From Clostridium sp. E02 (GTDB lineage Bacteria > Bacillota > Clostridia > Lachnospirales > Lachnospiraceae): 64,000 bases of DNA. The stretch spans positions 62,001 to 126,000 of the forward strand of contig NZ_RJLQ01000008.1 of the NCBI RefSeq assembly GCF_003833015.1. The letters run 5' to 3'. Positions 24,912 through 33,782 of the stretch are shown here, piece by piece. The notes under the pieces are model-generated. The model did no database searches. It was not told the DNA's origin and worked only from the letters and a program-made list of their open reading frames with translations. The position numbers and the translations under genes are program-made. Position 1 is the stretch's first letter. Each line of letters opens with the position of its first letter.

Positions 24912-26907
24912 GTATTGTTCTCCTTTGTTCGTAAAATGCCTCGATTACTGGGCTTCCCTCTTTAACAAACGCAACAAATTGATGAATCTTTGCAGAAATA
25001 ATAACTTCCTGATTTCCACCATAGCACTTTTGGTCTTTGATGCACGTCCATGTCCCTTGTGGCAAATAAACCTTCCTTTTTGTCTGTCCTGGCTGTAAAA
25101 TTGGTGCAAACAGAATGTCTTCTCCAAACATATACTGATCTTCCAGTGTATAGCACCTCTCATCTTCGTAGAAATCATAAAACATCGGTCTCATAATCGG
25201 GGAACCCGTTTTACTGGCAATGTCCATATACTTTTGAATATATGGTCTTAATCTTTCTCGGACTTCGATCAGATTCTTTATAATCTCATAGTTTTTTTCT
25301 CCAAAACTCCAGATTTCGTTGGGACCACCACTCCGCTCAATGATACCGGGATTTTGATCTTTCTGATCTTTGGTCCGCTTTCTGGCCCCATGTAGTCTCA
25401 TGATAGGGGAAAACAACCCGAATTGGAACCACCTAGCAATCAATTCTCTAAATTCATCACTTTCGGTATCTCCACTCAAGAACCCACCGATGTCACTGTT
25501 CCACCAAGGAATTCCGCACATTCCCATGGACAATCCACTGGTTACACTCTGACGCAGTGCCGCCCAGTCGGAAACAATATCCCCATTCCAGACCGCCGCC
25601 CCAAATTTTTGACTTCCTGGATAGGCTGCACGGGTCAAAAGAATGATTTCCTCTTCCCCCTGCTCTCTCAATCCGTCATAGAACATTTTAGCATAATAAT
25701 ATGGATATAGCATTGCAGTTTGAGCTCCATTTCCCAAATAAAAATGAAGGTGCCCGAATTGCTGAGGATGTACCTCTGGCTCTGCTTCATCAAGCCAGAA
25801 ATTTTTAATTCCCTGTTCATAGTAATTCTTCTTCACTCTCTCCCATACATAGGAACGTGTTTTGGGATTCATGGGATCAATAAACGTCTGCTGCCCATAA
25901 AAGGAAAACGTACCATACTGCCCATTCTCTGTACGGATGAGCATGTTTTGTTCGTCCATCTTACTATAATTTTCACTATTGGGATTTATCGTTGGCCAGA
26001 TGGATACGATAGGTTTTATTCCCATTGATTCCAGTTCCTTGCACATAGCGTTTGGATCTGGCCAGTATTTGGGATCAAATTTCCATTCTCCCTGTTCGGT
26101 CCAGTGGAAATAATCGATTACAATAGCTGAGATCGGGATTCCCCTTTTTTTGTATTCTCTTGCTACTTCTAATAGTTCCTCCTGGCTTTCATATCTTAAT
26201 TTACATTGCCAAAAACCAGAAGCCCAAGCTGGAAACTTAGGGGCATACCCCGTTAAATCAGAGTAAGTTTTCATTGCATCCGCTGGTTTTTCACCTGCAA
26301 ATACCAGATAATCCGCCTGATAAGCACTGTCCGCACACCACAAGGTGTGATTTCTCGTGGTTTCGCATCTACCCGGAGATGGATTATTCCAAAAAAAGCC
26401 ATACCCTAGAGAGGAATATACGACAGGAAGCGTTGATTTCGTATTGTAATGGATTAGATTACAAGTACTTCCTTTCCGATCAAATGCATCTTCGGTTTCC
26501 TGTCCAAGCCCATAAAAATGTTCTGAAGGATTGGCATCAAACAATACCTTGATCTGATAATGATCTCCTTCTACATGGATAAAGCGGTTTACATGATCTC
26601 CTTCAAATCTCCCATGCAGTATTCTTTCCCCATTCCTATAATAGCTGATAATGCCACCATACCAGGGTTTTCCCTCTTCTATGGTTGCAGAAACCGCTCC
26701 ATTTTGAATCGTTGCAACCGTTTCATCCCCTTCTATGAAACACTCATCTTCCGTTGCTGGAGGCAAAAGGGTCCAGCTTTGTTCCGATATCGTGCTATTT
26801 CTGGTTGAACGGCATCGCAGACAGTTTTTCCCATATGCTTCTATTACCGTTATTTCATCTTTTCTTTCAAAAACAATTCGTTTGTTTTGTTGATCCAATT
26901 TTATCAT
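24895..26907 (-). CDS. GH31 alpha-xylosidase/alpha-glucosidase-family enzyme
   Basis: 670 aa, cytoplasmic. An N-terminal beta-sandwich (HFYGLGQETEDAFDRKG, YGFFWNNPSPG) precedes a (beta/alpha)8 barrel with nucleophile Asp373 (NFWLDEAEPEV) and acid/base Asp443 (AAVWNGDIVSDW), then SGLSMGMCGIPWWNSDIGGF and the RPMFYDF proximal C-terminal domain. The WLDEAEPE form and IVIDYFHWTEQGEWKFDPKYWPDP are common in alpha-xylosidase-like GH31 members. Start ATG 26907 follows GGGGGG; an upstream in-frame ATG at 26952 is less likely. A terminator-like hairpin separates it from the GH8 gene. Role: removing alpha-xylosyl or alpha-glucosyl units from imported oligosaccharides. Confidence 0.88.
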   Translation of the reverse strand: MIKLDQQNKRIVFERKDEITVIEAYGKNCLRCRSTRNSTISEQSWTLLPPATEDECFIEGDETVATIQNGAVSATIEEGKPWYGGIISYYRNGERILHGRFEGDHVNRFIHVEGDHYQIKVLFDANPSEHFYGLGQETEDAFDRKGSTCNLIHYNTKSTLPVVYSSLGYGFFWNNPSPGRCETTRNHTLWCADSAYQADYLVFAGEKPADAMKTYSDLTGYAPKFPAWASGFWQCKLRYESQEELLEVAREYKKRGIPISAIVIDYFHWTEQGEWKFDPKYWPDPNAMCKELESMGIKPIVSIWPTINPNSENYSKMDEQNMLIRTENGQYGTFSFYGQQTFIDPMNPKTRSYVWERVKKNYYEQGIKNFWLDEAEPEVHPQQFGHLHFYLGNGAQTAMLYPYYYAKMFYDGLREQGEEEIILLTRAAYPGSQKFGAAVWNGDIVSDWAALRQSVTSGLSMGMCGIPWWNSDIGGFLSGDTESDEFRELIARWFQFGLFSPIMRLHGARKRTKDQKDQNPGIIERSGGPNEIWSFGEKNYEIIKNLIEVRERLRPYIQKYMDIASKTGSPIMRPMFYDFYEDERCYTLEDQYMFGEDILFAPILQPGQTKRKVYLPQGTWTCIKDQKCYGGNQEVIISAKIHQFVAFVKEGSPVIEAFYEQRRTIHEEQK

Positions 26908-26934
26908 ATTTGCTTTGCCCCCCATTTTATTATT

Positions 26935-26978
26935 TTTAAAAATAACTCCCATGTATACAGATTTACATGAGAGTTATT
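26935..26978 (-). terminator. Intra-operon terminator/attenuator after GH8
   Basis: Minus-strand arms AATAACTCTCATGT and ACATGGGAGTTATT pair over 14 bases with one mismatch around a 10-base loop and run into TTTTT. It lies between the GH8 stop and the GH31 start, so transcription of the GH31-oxidoreductase-GH43 block may depend on readthrough or on its own promoter. Confidence 0.65.
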
Positions 26979-26998
26979 AAAGGCATGTCAATGTTTCA

Positions 26999-28144
26999 CT
27001 ATTTCCAGATTCGATATCGCCCGCTTAATGCCAGAAGTGCAAAAAAGTACAGGCAATTGTCGTAATACCGTTTTTCTCCCTTTCTAAGCGGTGTCTCCCA
27101 GAACCGTTTGACGCATTCTTTCCCATACTCACCTTTACTTGCCAGGGATCCCTGTGCATTGGTGGCTACAATGGCGATTGGATGACGGGCAGGCTCCTTA
27201 AGTACAGTTCCATCGATTAGATATACTCCATCCATACGGCCTTTTTGCGTTTCACAAAAGAATTTTTGGATTTTTTCTACGTTATCACATTCCCATTCAT
27301 CTTTGGCGAACCACAGATAATCCAAGCCCAAGTTTGCGATAGTTCGATACGCATCACTGTAATACCAATCATGACGCTGACCCGCTATATGATCTGCTTT
27401 AAGAGGTACCCCTTCATAATCTGCATATTCTCCACACAAACCAGTAACCGGGTGGCATGCCTTTTTCAAATATTCCCGACTCGCCGCAGCCGCATCTTTC
27501 CAGAACCTCTGATCTTCTTCCTTTGCCCAAAGAGAGAACAACTCATAAAAATGGGGCAGATGATAAGAAGGATCGGTAAAGTCACATTCCGTGATAAATT
27601 TAATCAGCTTACGTTCAAGATCCCACATGGGTTTTCCGGTTCCTTCTGATTCTCCCTTATGTAGACAGGCCGAAAGGATCTCCCTCGCCTGTTCTTCATA
27701 GTTGAATATCCCAGTTCCATTCCCCCACCGATTTGCTGCAAAGAACAAAGCCATGGCAAAATATTCCTCTCCATCCGGAGCAGGACCCCAAGCGTTTTTC
27801 GTACCATCTAGTTGACACGACCAGGCAAAATACTCTTTATTCTCCCCTTTGTCCATATACATATAAGTTTTGGTCCACTTCCAGATTCGATCGAACTCCT
27901 CTTTCTTATCCATCTGGACACACATCATCATACCATAGGACATACCTTCCGTTCTTACATCAATGTTTCCAGTGTCTTCTATGTAACCCATATCGGCACC
28001 AACTGAATGATAGATCCTTTCCTCTTCTGACCCATAAAATAGAGTTTGAAACGCTTCTTCCACCTTACGATCTATCTCTTCTTGCTTGTACCCGTATTCT
28101 TTCCATACATTTTTATAAATTCCGGTAATAAATGCACCCTGCAT
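26999..28144 (-). CDS. GH8 reducing-end-xylose-releasing exo-oligoxylanase
   Basis: 381 aa, no signal peptide. Releases xylose from the reducing end of xylo-oligosaccharides in the cytoplasm. Matches the Bacillus halodurans Rex pattern in length and motifs: the general-acid segment DVRTEGMSYGMMMCVQMDK with Glu66, WSCQLDGTKNAWGPAPDGEEYFAMALFFA, and AGQRHDWYYSDAYRTIANLGLD. ATG 28144 is used (GGAGG seven bases upstream) rather than the preceding TTG. It lies 15 bases from the LplC-type permease, so the enzyme works on what that importer brings in. Confidence 0.92.
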   Translation of the reverse strand: MQGAFITGIYKNVWKEYGYKQEEIDRKVEEAFQTLFYGSEEERIYHSVGADMGYIEDTGNIDVRTEGMSYGMMMCVQMDKKEEFDRIWKWTKTYMYMDKGENKEYFAWSCQLDGTKNAWGPAPDGEEYFAMALFFAANRWGNGTGIFNYEEQAREILSACLHKGESEGTGKPMWDLERKLIKFITECDFTDPSYHLPHFYELFSLWAKEEDQRFWKDAAAASREYLKKACHPVTGLCGEYADYEGVPLKADHIAGQRHDWYYSDAYRTIANLGLDYLWFAKDEWECDNVEKIQKFFCETQKGRMDGVYLIDGTVLKEPARHPIAIVATNAQGSLASKGEYGKECVKRFWETPLRKGEKRYYDNCLYFFALLALSGRYRIWK

Positions 28145-28159
28145 CAAATTGCCTCCTTT

Positions 28160-29083
28160 TTATTCTTTTACCCCACCAATGGTTAAGCCGGTTACAAAAT
28201 AGCGCTGTAAAAACGGATATAAACATACAATTGGAAGCATGGTTAATATTGTTGCCGCCGCACGTACAGAAGTCGGTGTAACAGCAGCTGTCGACAGTGC
28301 ATTTTTCATCGTTTCTACATTGCCCCCCTGATTGCTAACAGATGAGAGTAACTTCATTAGCTCATACTGTAACGTTGTATACTGAGGACTCATCCGGTTA
28401 TACAACATAGCGTCAAACCAGGCGTTCCACTGTCCTACAGCAATAAACAATGCAACGGTCGCATAGACTGGTTTGCAAAGAGGGGATATGATTTTTGTGA
28501 AAATAGTGAAATATCCAGCCCCATCCAACTGCGCCGATTCCTCCAAGCTGTCTGGAATTCCCTGCATATACGTTCTCATAACTAAGAGATTAAAAGCACT
28601 TACCATGCCGGGAACGACATAGACCCAGAAATTATTAGTTAGACCCAATTTTTGAAACAGCAGGAATATGGGGATCATTCCTCCATTTACATACATGGTA
28701 ATGACCCAAAAAAGGGAAAGCTGACTTTTAAATAGAAACCGTTTTCTACTTACAATGAATGCCAAAATTGCATTGGCCGCCAGGGCAGAAAATGTTCCAA
28801 TTACGGTTCTTGCAATGGAGATATAAGCCCCTGTTATCAAGTTATCTTTTTTCAATACCGTCTTATAATTCTGTAGTGTAAATCTTCTGGGAAGCAGATG
28901 AATCCCGCCTCTTAATGCATCGGTTCCATCATTAAATGAAACTGCCAAGGTGTTGATTACTGGATACAAAGTTATCACCACAAACGCAATCATAAATATT
29001 GTATTTAGTATAACAAATATATGGTTAGAAAAAGAAGTTTTATATTTTGTCTTCTTTACTACAAATTTTTCTTTCTTATTCAT
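28160..29083 (-). CDS. ABC permease, LplC/YtcP type (xylo-oligosaccharide unit)
   Basis: 307 aa, six hydrophobic segments, EAA loop EESAQLDGAGYFTIFTKIISPLCKP, ending in TGLTIGGVKE. AAGGAGG precedes the ATG. Together with the LplB-type permease and lipoprotein it forms an importer of the polysaccharide-utilisation subtype often found beside xylanolytic enzymes in Clostridia and Paenibacillus. Confidence 0.93.
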   Translation of the reverse strand: MNKKEKFVVKKTKYKTSFSNHIFVILNTIFMIAFVVITLYPVINTLAVSFNDGTDALRGGIHLLPRRFTLQNYKTVLKKDNLITGAYISIARTVIGTFSALAANAILAFIVSRKRFLFKSQLSLFWVITMYVNGGMIPIFLLFQKLGLTNNFWVYVVPGMVSAFNLLVMRTYMQGIPDSLEESAQLDGAGYFTIFTKIISPLCKPVYATVALFIAVGQWNAWFDAMLYNRMSPQYTTLQYELMKLLSSVSNQGGNVETMKNALSTAAVTPTSVRAAATILTMLPIVCLYPFLQRYFVTGLTIGGVKE

Positions 29084-29097
29084 CTTCTTTATCCTCC

Positions 29098-30042
29098 TTA
29101 GAACAACCTTTCTTCACCAGATCGTTTTGCCAGCCAATTTGTGAAAACGATCAATATGATACTAACTACGCTCTTGAAAATACCAGCCGCAGTACCAAGA
29201 GAATAATCAAGCTGGCTGATTCCCCATTTCAACACGTAAATATCAATGGTTTGGGAAACCCTTTGCACCAATCCATTTCCCAATAGATACTGAACCTCAA
29301 ATCCTGCATTGAGAACATTACCTATGTTTAATAGTAGTAGTATCATAATTGTTGGTTTGATTCCAGGTAGAATAATATATTTGATCTTTGCCCATCTGCC
29401 GGCTCCATCAATCGCGGCCGCTTCATACAATGTTGGGTCAATTGCTGTGATTGCTGCGAGATAGATAATTGCATTCCAACCTGTTTCTTTCCAAACATTT
29501 GCAAATCCTACGATCCACCAGAAATAAGGAGGATGCGCAAAGAAATTCAAAGGCTGAGTTAATATACCAAATTTCATCAGTAATTCATTGACGATTCCGG
29601 TTCCAGACAAGATATCATTTAAGATACCGGTAACAACAATCCAAGAAAGAAAATGTGGAAGGTAAGATATGGTCTGTACCGACTTCTTGCCAAATTGGAA
29701 TTGCAATTCGTTCAGAAGAATTGCAAATGCAATGGCGGTCACAAAAGTAAATACCAGATTGATAACCCCCATGGCGAGTGTGTTCCGGATAACCCTGAGG
29801 AATGTAGCATCCGAAAATAACTGCGCAAACTTAGCCATTCCCACAAACTCGGACCCAAAAACCCCTTTTGCCGGTTTATAGTTCTGAAAAGCCATCAGCC
29901 AGCCAAATAACGGTACATAACAAAAAACCAACCCATAAACAACAAATATTGCAGACCAAATCATTAGAACTTTTTGTCTTTTAAATTCTTTCCAGTTAAA
30001 CTTTTTAATTGGCGCCTTCGCCTTTCCCTGTGATGATACCAT
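29098..30042 (-). CDS. ABC permease, LplB type (xylo-oligosaccharide unit)
   Basis: 314 aa. After a basic N-terminus, hydrophobic segments start at VLMIWSAIFVVYGLVFCYVP. Family features: FGWLMAFQNYKPAKGVFGSEFVGM and the EAA loop YEAAAIDGAGRWAKIKYIILPGIKPT. AAGGAG lies before the ATG. A hairpin separates it from the binding-protein gene. Confidence 0.93.
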   Translation of the reverse strand: MVSSQGKAKAPIKKFNWKEFKRQKVLMIWSAIFVVYGLVFCYVPLFGWLMAFQNYKPAKGVFGSEFVGMAKFAQLFSDATFLRVIRNTLAMGVINLVFTFVTAIAFAILLNELQFQFGKKSVQTISYLPHFLSWIVVTGILNDILSGTGIVNELLMKFGILTQPLNFFAHPPYFWWIVGFANVWKETGWNAIIYLAAITAIDPTLYEAAAIDGAGRWAKIKYIILPGIKPTIMILLLLNIGNVLNAGFEVQYLLGNGLVQRVSQTIDIYVLKWGISQLDYSLGTAAGIFKSVVSIILIVFTNWLAKRSGEERLF

Positions 30043-30069
30043 ACAGCAGCTCTCCTTTTCCAGTAAAAG

Positions 30070-30103
30070 AGGCAGCCTAGTTTTACAACGAACCTAGCTG
30101 CCT
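30070..30103 (-). terminator. Attenuator-like hairpin after the xylo-oligosaccharide binding protein
   Basis: Minus-strand AGGCAGCTAGGTT and AACTAGGCTGCCT arms pair imperfectly and are followed by CTTTTACTGG. Located between the lipoprotein and permease genes. It would raise the ratio of lipoprotein to permease. A comparable element sits in the same place in the cellobiose operon. Confidence 0.6.
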
Positions 30104-30115
30104 GCTTATTATCTC

Positions 30116-31792
30116 TTACTTCGCATATTTCGCAGCATTCTCAATTCTGCGATCCAGTTCTTCCTGCATTTCCTTTATAAATACATCCGGTTTTCCATCT
30201 TGATAAGCATTCATATATTCATTCCAGCCTTGTGTAAAATCACTGCTCATAACAACCTTTGGAAGATATTCCTGCTTGATTTCTCTCATCTTGTTCCATG
30301 CCATGCCACCTTCCGTGGCCGTAGTCATCGTGTTTGAGAATGAATACATCGGAAACCATGGTCCTGGTACATCATCCATCGGATCCATCATTTCAAGATA
30401 GGTCTTGCAATCATATTCCTTGAGACATTCCTGAACGTCTACGGGAAGACTCTTGGCAAATTCAGAAGGCTGTTGTTTTGGATCTGATGCATTCTTCTCA
30501 TCAACTAGAACTCCAGTGTAGTTTGGCAAATATCCATATGCACATATATGGGAAGCTTTATATGCGGAATCGGTGGAATTTTTCCACTGTTCTTCGTTCC
30601 GGTAGAATAGACCGTCTTCCCCTTCTTCGTAGTCAACACCTTTGATTCCCCATCCCCGAAGAATTCTTACTTCTGGACTGAGAAGATCATTTAAAAACTG
30701 TAGCACTCCTTCGGGATCTTTGCAGCTGACTGTAATTGCCAAACCGCTCCCGACGTTAATTGCAGCCTTTGTGTTATAATTCGGTGTTACCCCATCGTCT
30801 ACAGTCAGTCCAAGAGGAACGTAACTGCACCCCTGTTCCGCTAGATTCTGTTGATCAATGCTGTCTCTGGCTGTCTGAAACTGCCACCACTGATCGACCA
30901 TCCCAAGGACACGTCCACTGGACAATTTCGCTATGTACTCATCATAACTTTGTGTAAACGCTTCTGGATCAATCATTTCTTTTGCATATTCTTCATTGAG
31001 AATTTTGAAATATTCTTTGGCTTCATCAATCGTATTATAGTCTACAATTTTTTTGGTTTTCGGATCTACAATTACAGATCCATCATTGGGATATCCAGCC
31101 AGGAACTGAGGTGGATTTTCCAAACAGAAGTAACGCCAGTCATCACACAATATGGTGTATGGAATATTAGTTGTTCCATCTTCCATCGTAGGATTGGCCG
31201 CATTATAGTCTTCCAACAGTTTAAAATACTCTTTCAGCGTTTTAATCTCAGGATATCCAGCCCATTTTAATACACGGGTCTGAATCCAAAATGCCTCTGC
31301 AGGTGTGGGAGACATATCTTTCTTGTATGGATTTCCAAACTGAGGAATCCAGTAGATATGCCCATCAGGCTGACGAACCTTATCCCAATTTTCCTCTGAC
31401 CAGAAGTTTTTCAAATTTGGATACTTATCCAGGTAATCATCTAGTGGAATCAAAGCTCCTGCATCGTATAATTGGGAAGAGCCGTCACCTCCGTCAATCA
31501 TATCCGGATACTCTCCGCCTGCAATCATGGTACCCACCGCCTCCGAAGCGCTCTGCCCGGTCAGCCAGTTTTCTTTCACTTTCGCACCGGTAATTTCAGC
31601 AATCTTCTGCTGAATGACATTATCATCATTCAATTCTATCCCTGAAGTTGAAAAGAACGCTGTATATTCCCGAATTCCATCTTTTTCTTCCCCTTTGGAA
31701 GCTGTTTTCCCATTGGAATTGCCACAACCCCCAAGTAATGACGTAACCATCGCTGCCGCTGACAGAATGGCTACTGCTTTGAATCGTTTCAT
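30116..31792 (-). CDS. Extracellular sugar-binding lipoprotein, LplA-like
   Basis: 558 aa, longer than family 1 binding proteins, as usual for the LplA type. Signal MKRFKAVAILSAAAMVTSLLGGC, lipobox LGGC, lipidated Cys23. Characteristic parts: GGEYPDMIDGGDGSSQLYDAGALIPLDDYLDKYPNLKNFW, HIYWIPQFGN, EGVLQFLNDLLSPEVRILRGWGIKGVDYE. Start has AAGGGGG upstream. First gene of the operon, transcribed from the 78-bp promoter region shared with the second xylan operon. Binding of xylo- or arabinoxylo-oligosaccharides is inferred. Confidence 0.92.
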   Translation of the reverse strand: MKRFKAVAILSAAAMVTSLLGGCGNSNGKTASKGEEKDGIREYTAFFSTSGIELNDDNVIQQKIAEITGAKVKENWLTGQSASEAVGTMIAGGEYPDMIDGGDGSSQLYDAGALIPLDDYLDKYPNLKNFWSEENWDKVRQPDGHIYWIPQFGNPYKKDMSPTPAEAFWIQTRVLKWAGYPEIKTLKEYFKLLEDYNAANPTMEDGTTNIPYTILCDDWRYFCLENPPQFLAGYPNDGSVIVDPKTKKIVDYNTIDEAKEYFKILNEEYAKEMIDPEAFTQSYDEYIAKLSSGRVLGMVDQWWQFQTARDSIDQQNLAEQGCSYVPLGLTVDDGVTPNYNTKAAINVGSGLAITVSCKDPEGVLQFLNDLLSPEVRILRGWGIKGVDYEEGEDGLFYRNEEQWKNSTDSAYKASHICAYGYLPNYTGVLVDEKNASDPKQQPSEFAKSLPVDVQECLKEYDCKTYLEMMDPMDDVPGPWFPMYSFSNTMTTATEGGMAWNKMREIKQEYLPKVVMSSDFTQGWNEYMNAYQDGKPDVFIKEMQEELDRRIENAAKYAK

Positions 31793-31870
31793 AATGTATT
31801 CCCCCTTCTCATTAAAACCACATTCAGCTGAAACATGAATCTCTTCTGTACTGTGATCGATTTTAGTACT

Positions 31871-31948
31871 TTATACCTATATTTTATCAATATTTATCGA
31901 ATTAACAACCGGACAAAGAATAGGTGAAATCATGGTATTTTATATAAT
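31871..31948 (-). promoter_or_regulatory. Xylan promoter region A
   Basis: Aligns without gaps to region B (38627-38704), 55 of 78 positions identical. Fully shared blocks on the plus strand are TTATA (the -10 complement), TATCAAT, ACAACCGGA, AAATCATG and TATATAAT, separated by 9, 13, 13 and 6 bases in both copies. The -10 on the minus strand is TATAA, 79 bases before the lipoprotein ATG, and no consensus -35 is present. The rest of 31793-32046 shows no gene. Confidence 0.7.
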
Positions 31949-32046
31949 ATTTTTATCGAAACAGAGGAAAAACATGTGGAATTCGCCAACCGTTTGCACT
32001 CTCCTTGATTTTATACCTGTTATTTTTCACATATTCTAATTCGATT

Positions 32047-33741
32047 TTAATCCTTTAACAGGAGATTCCCCCACCGGGCTGTTGACTGCCAGGAATTGTC
32101 AGAATCATCATTAAATTTGGCTACGCTGATTCTCTCACCACGTTCATTGCTGTCGTTGATTTGAATATCAAATCCCATCACATTGCCTTTTTTCGCTGTG
32201 CTCGTTAACGGTATCCTTGCTTCCACCAGATATCCATCCCCAGTCACTTGTATCGCTGATTTAAAACCATCTCTCATTCCATTGCTTCCAAACGTTACTA
32301 CGTTTTTACAAGACACACGAAACTGTCCATCATCTTTCTGATAATAGTAGGATTTGTCATTGTTCTCGTCTAAAAACAGTTCTACCGAATCCTGCTCGTA
32401 GGCATTTTCACTATCCGTATTTAATGTTTTGTCTTTGACATGAACAAGAACATAAATGTTTTTTTCATCCCAAAGTGTTTTCACGGTACCAGTCGCACCC
32501 TGCCAGGCCATTGTCATAATGCGAACCGATTCTTCCTTTGCCTGATTCCAGATTTCGTCCACAGTTCCATCGATTACTGGTGTCCCTTTCACAGCGCTTA
32601 TGGTATTTGGTTCTGGAGTTTCCTCTAGTGGGTGTTTGTTCAAATATCCATCAGGGTCTGCAACTGCATAATAAGCTTCTTTGGCTTTGTAATTCCCATC
32701 AAATAAACAGGGGAAATTTTCACTTCTCCAGCTTTTGGTATCTACATATCCCCAAAATGTTACTCTTTTTATAGAATCTGAGTATTGATTGTAAAGTTTG
32801 AAAAGCTGGGCATACATTTGCCCCTGAGCAATCTCCTGATCCTTTGTAAGCCCGGAAGCCTCTGCCTTACTAACTCCTACATCTAGTTCTGTTATTGATA
32901 TTTCAGCTCCAGCCTTTTTAAATAGTTCAAGGGAATACTTTACTGTAGCAATTGGCAATGTAGTGCTGTAATGCGCCTGCATACCGATCCCATCAATGGG
33001 AATGCCCTTTTTCTTTAAATCTGAAAACATAGCGGCTGCAATTTCAGCTTTGTTGTTGTCATTTAGATTGTAATCGTTATAATACAGTTTTGCACTTGGA
33101 TCTGCTTCATGGGCAAACTGAAAAGCCAGTTCAATATAATCATCCCCAATATTTCTAAGCCAAGGAGTATCCCGCAGGCAGGATTTCCAGTTTCCATCTT
33201 CCGGGAGTCTGGCTCCATCTTTAATTGCTTCGTTTACCACATCCCAGGATAACAGTTTCCCATTGTAATGTCCTGCAACGTTTGCGATGTGATTCTTTAG
33301 CCTCCCAATCGCTTCTTCCCGACTGCATGCGGCATTCATCCAGTCCGGTGTCTGTCCATGCCAAGCCAGCGTATGCCCCACCGTCTGCAAGCCATTCTCC
33401 TGACAGAATCCAGTCATGGCATCTGCGGATTCGTAAGTAAATACTCCCTTTTTCCGCTGCATGGCATCTGGCTTCATCATATTTTCCGGTGTAAGCACAT
33501 TGTAATGATGTAGTATGATATCTTTATCCACTCCTGTAAGGTTAATGCTATTATAAATATTTCCGATGAGAAATTTCCCCTTATAAATATCCTTTATAGG
33601 TGTAAGACTCTCTATCTTAACTTCCTTCTTCTCCTGGCTTTTTGCTGCTTGATCGTTTGCCCAAACCATTCCCGTTGACATATTTAGACAAACCATGATT
33701 CCCATGCAGATAGCTCCTGCTTTCCCCAATAACCTTCTCAT
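32047..33741 (-). CDS. Secreted GH10 endo-beta-1,4-xylanase with C-terminal CBM9-like module
   Basis: 564 aa. Signal peptide at about 1-28 (AGAICMGIMVCLNMSTGMVWA). GH10 barrel at about 45-375: acid/base Glu171 (SWDVVNEAI), nucleophile Glu285 (ISITELDVGV), plus HTLAWHGQTPDWM and YYNDYNLND. Residues about 385-564 resemble family 9 carbohydrate-binding modules (GTPVIDGTVDEIWNQAKE, VKTLWDEKNIYVLVHVKDKTL, YEQDSVELFLDENND, YLVEARIPL). No cell-wall anchor or dockerin is seen, so it should be released. It starts xylan breakdown outside the cell. Last gene of the GH43-GH39-GH10 operon. Confidence 0.95.
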   Translation of the reverse strand: MRRLLGKAGAICMGIMVCLNMSTGMVWANDQAAKSQEKKEVKIESLTPIKDIYKGKFLIGNIYNSINLTGVDKDIILHHYNVLTPENMMKPDAMQRKKGVFTYESADAMTGFCQENGLQTVGHTLAWHGQTPDWMNAACSREEAIGRLKNHIANVAGHYNGKLLSWDVVNEAIKDGARLPEDGNWKSCLRDTPWLRNIGDDYIELAFQFAHEADPSAKLYYNDYNLNDNNKAEIAAAMFSDLKKKGIPIDGIGMQAHYSTTLPIATVKYSLELFKKAGAEISITELDVGVSKAEASGLTKDQEIAQGQMYAQLFKLYNQYSDSIKRVTFWGYVDTKSWRSENFPCLFDGNYKAKEAYYAVADPDGYLNKHPLEETPEPNTISAVKGTPVIDGTVDEIWNQAKEESVRIMTMAWQGATGTVKTLWDEKNIYVLVHVKDKTLNTDSENAYEQDSVELFLDENNDKSYYYQKDDGQFRVSCKNVVTFGSNGMRDGFKSAIQVTGDGYLVEARIPLTSTAKKGNVMGFDIQINDSNERGERISVAKFNDDSDNSWQSTARWGNLLLKD

Positions 33742-33782
33742 TTCTTTTCCCTCCCATAATTGCTGCAGACAGTTCCTTTTGC

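Noticed and set aside
27245-28128. Two overlapping plus-strand frames of 131 and 134 codons
   Set aside because: Antisense shadows of the GH8 gene, which has full family motifs.
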